DNA of 6,037 nucleotides from JBEAOO01 sp041164825 (GTDB lineage: Bacteria; Pseudomonadota; Gammaproteobacteria; Burkholderiales; Burkholderiaceae_C): positions 1 to 6,037 of the forward strand of contig JBEAOO010000280.1 in the NCBI GenBank assembly GCA_041164825.1. The letters run 5' to 3'. Below the pieces are notes generated by a model, which worked only from the letters and a program-made list of their open reading frames with translations, did no database searches and had not been told where the DNA came from. Below, one piece after another: positions 5,346 to 6,037 of the stretch. A program made the position numbers and the translations under genes. Positions within the stretch are counted from its first letter, which is position 1; every line of letters begins with the position of its first letter.

Positions 5346-6037
5346 TCAGGCCAAGTCGTTTTCAGAGGCCCGCAGCACACGCATCTGGACGATCGTGTAG
5401 AGCACCATCACCAGTGCCAGCGCCATCGACATGGCCGAGGCGTAGCCCATCTTGTAGAAGCTGAAGGCGTTCTGCACGATGTAGTAGACGATCACCCGGG
5501 TCGAATCCAGCGGGCCGCCGCCGGTGGTCACGGCGATGGTGTCGAAGATCTGGAACGAGCCGGTCACGCTGGTCACCAGCACAAACACCATCACCGGGCG
5601 CAGCAGCGGCAGGGTGATGCGCCAGAACATCTGCCACTCGCTGGCACCCTCCAGCGCGGCGGCTTCGTACAGGTTGCGCGGAATGTTTTGCAGCCCGGCC
5701 AGAAACAGCATGGCCACCAGCCCCATGTGCCGCCAGATGTTGACCGCCGCCACCGTCAGCAGCGCCTGGTCTGCGCCGCCAAAGAAGGGCTGGCGTTCAA
5801 AGCCGATGCCGTCGATCAGGCTGTTGACCAGGCCCAGCAGCGGGTCCAGCATCCACAGCCACATCATGGCCACCAGCACGTTGGACAGCAGATAGGGCAG
5901 CAGCACGATGGACTTGACGAACAGCGACTTGGTCAGCCGGTCCATAGCCACCGCCAGGAACAGGCCCAGTACGGTTTGCAACGGGATGTTCAGCGCCACG
6001 TAGTAGGCCGACAGCTTCATGCCGTTCCAGAACTTGC
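5346..6037 (-). CDS. Carbohydrate ABC transporter permease, MalF/UgpA type (CUT1), 5' end outside window
   Basis: This is the partner inner-membrane permease. The frame is open to the right edge (KFWNG precedes the Met codon at 6020), so that Met is internal and the true start lies beyond the window. The 229 residues present lack the first membrane segment, roughly 60-90 residues by comparison with the usual 290-320. Hydrophobic stretches cover YYVALNIPLQTVLGLFLAVA, the VLLPYLLSNVLVAMMWLWML region, LLTVAAVNIWRHMGLVAMLF, PVMVFVLVTSVTGSF and AMSMALALVMVLYTIVQM. The EAA loop is canonical: EAAALEG (codons 5666-5646), then nine residues, then ITLP (5618-5607). FQIFDTIAVTTGGGP is the family segment before the last helices. 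It is the most upstream gene of the operon visible here. The operon promoter, and perhaps the ATPase gene, should lie to its right. Confidence 0.95.
   Translation of the reverse strand, partial: KFWNGMKLSAYYVALNIPLQTVLGLFLAVAMDRLTKSLFVKSIVLLPYLLSNVLVAMMWLWMLDPLLGLVNSLIDGIGFERQPFFGGADQALLTVAAVNIWRHMGLVAMLFLAGLQNIPRNLYEAAALEGASEWQMFWRITLPLLRPVMVFVLVTSVTGSFQIFDTIAVTTGGGPLDSTRVIVYYIVQNAFSFYKMGYASAMSMALALVMVLYTIVQMRVLRASENDLA

Noticed and set aside
2960..5464. 834-codon open frame on the plus strand with AAGGAG near its ATG.
   Set aside because: It is antisense to the permease and binding-protein genes, rich in His, Gly, Arg and Val as expected for the complement of GC-rich codons, and has no family features. 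The AAGGAG (2952-2957) is only two bases from the ATG.

Overview
This is a GC-rich (visibly well over 60 percent) bacterial segment. All five protein genes lie on the minus strand, so transcription runs from right to left. The GC content, codon use, LacI/CUT1 content and the interspersed TTTCTTTGC-type hairpin repeat at the left end together suggest a betaproteobacterium, probably Burkholderiales close to Comamonadaceae. That assignment is inference from sequence style, not a database match.

Layout in transcription order, right to left. (1) A CUT1 sugar ABC permease of the MalF/UgpA type that runs off the right edge. (2) A second permease of the MalG/UgpE type, starting 13 bp after the first. 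(3) An extracellular sugar-binding protein gene with a single in-frame TAA codon just after its signal peptide. (4) A strong intrinsic-terminator hairpin, then a family 4 glycoside hydrolase whose CHSV motif points to an NAD+/Mn2+-dependent alpha-galactosidase. (5) A second terminator-like hairpin, then a LacI-family repressor. (6) Two copies of an 86-bp perfect direct repeat with an internal palindrome. The right-hand copy supplies the last 21 codons and the stop codon of the LacI ORF.

Taken together this is an uptake-and-hydrolysis operon. The binding protein would capture an alpha-galactoside (melibiose or raffinose type) in the periplasm, the two permeases would import it unphosphorylated, the cytoplasmic GH4 enzyme would cleave it, and the LacI protein would sense sugar and control the operon. 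No ABC ATPase is present in the window. The transport part may be broken in this strain because the binding-protein gene carries a nonsense codon. The rest of that frame is intact, so the change is either very recent, a sequencing error, or read through.

I see no RNA genes, CRISPR array, transposase or phage gene. I do not see a new biological system. The unusual points are the nonsense codon, the two hairpins flanking the hydrolase gene, and the repeat-derived tail of the regulator.
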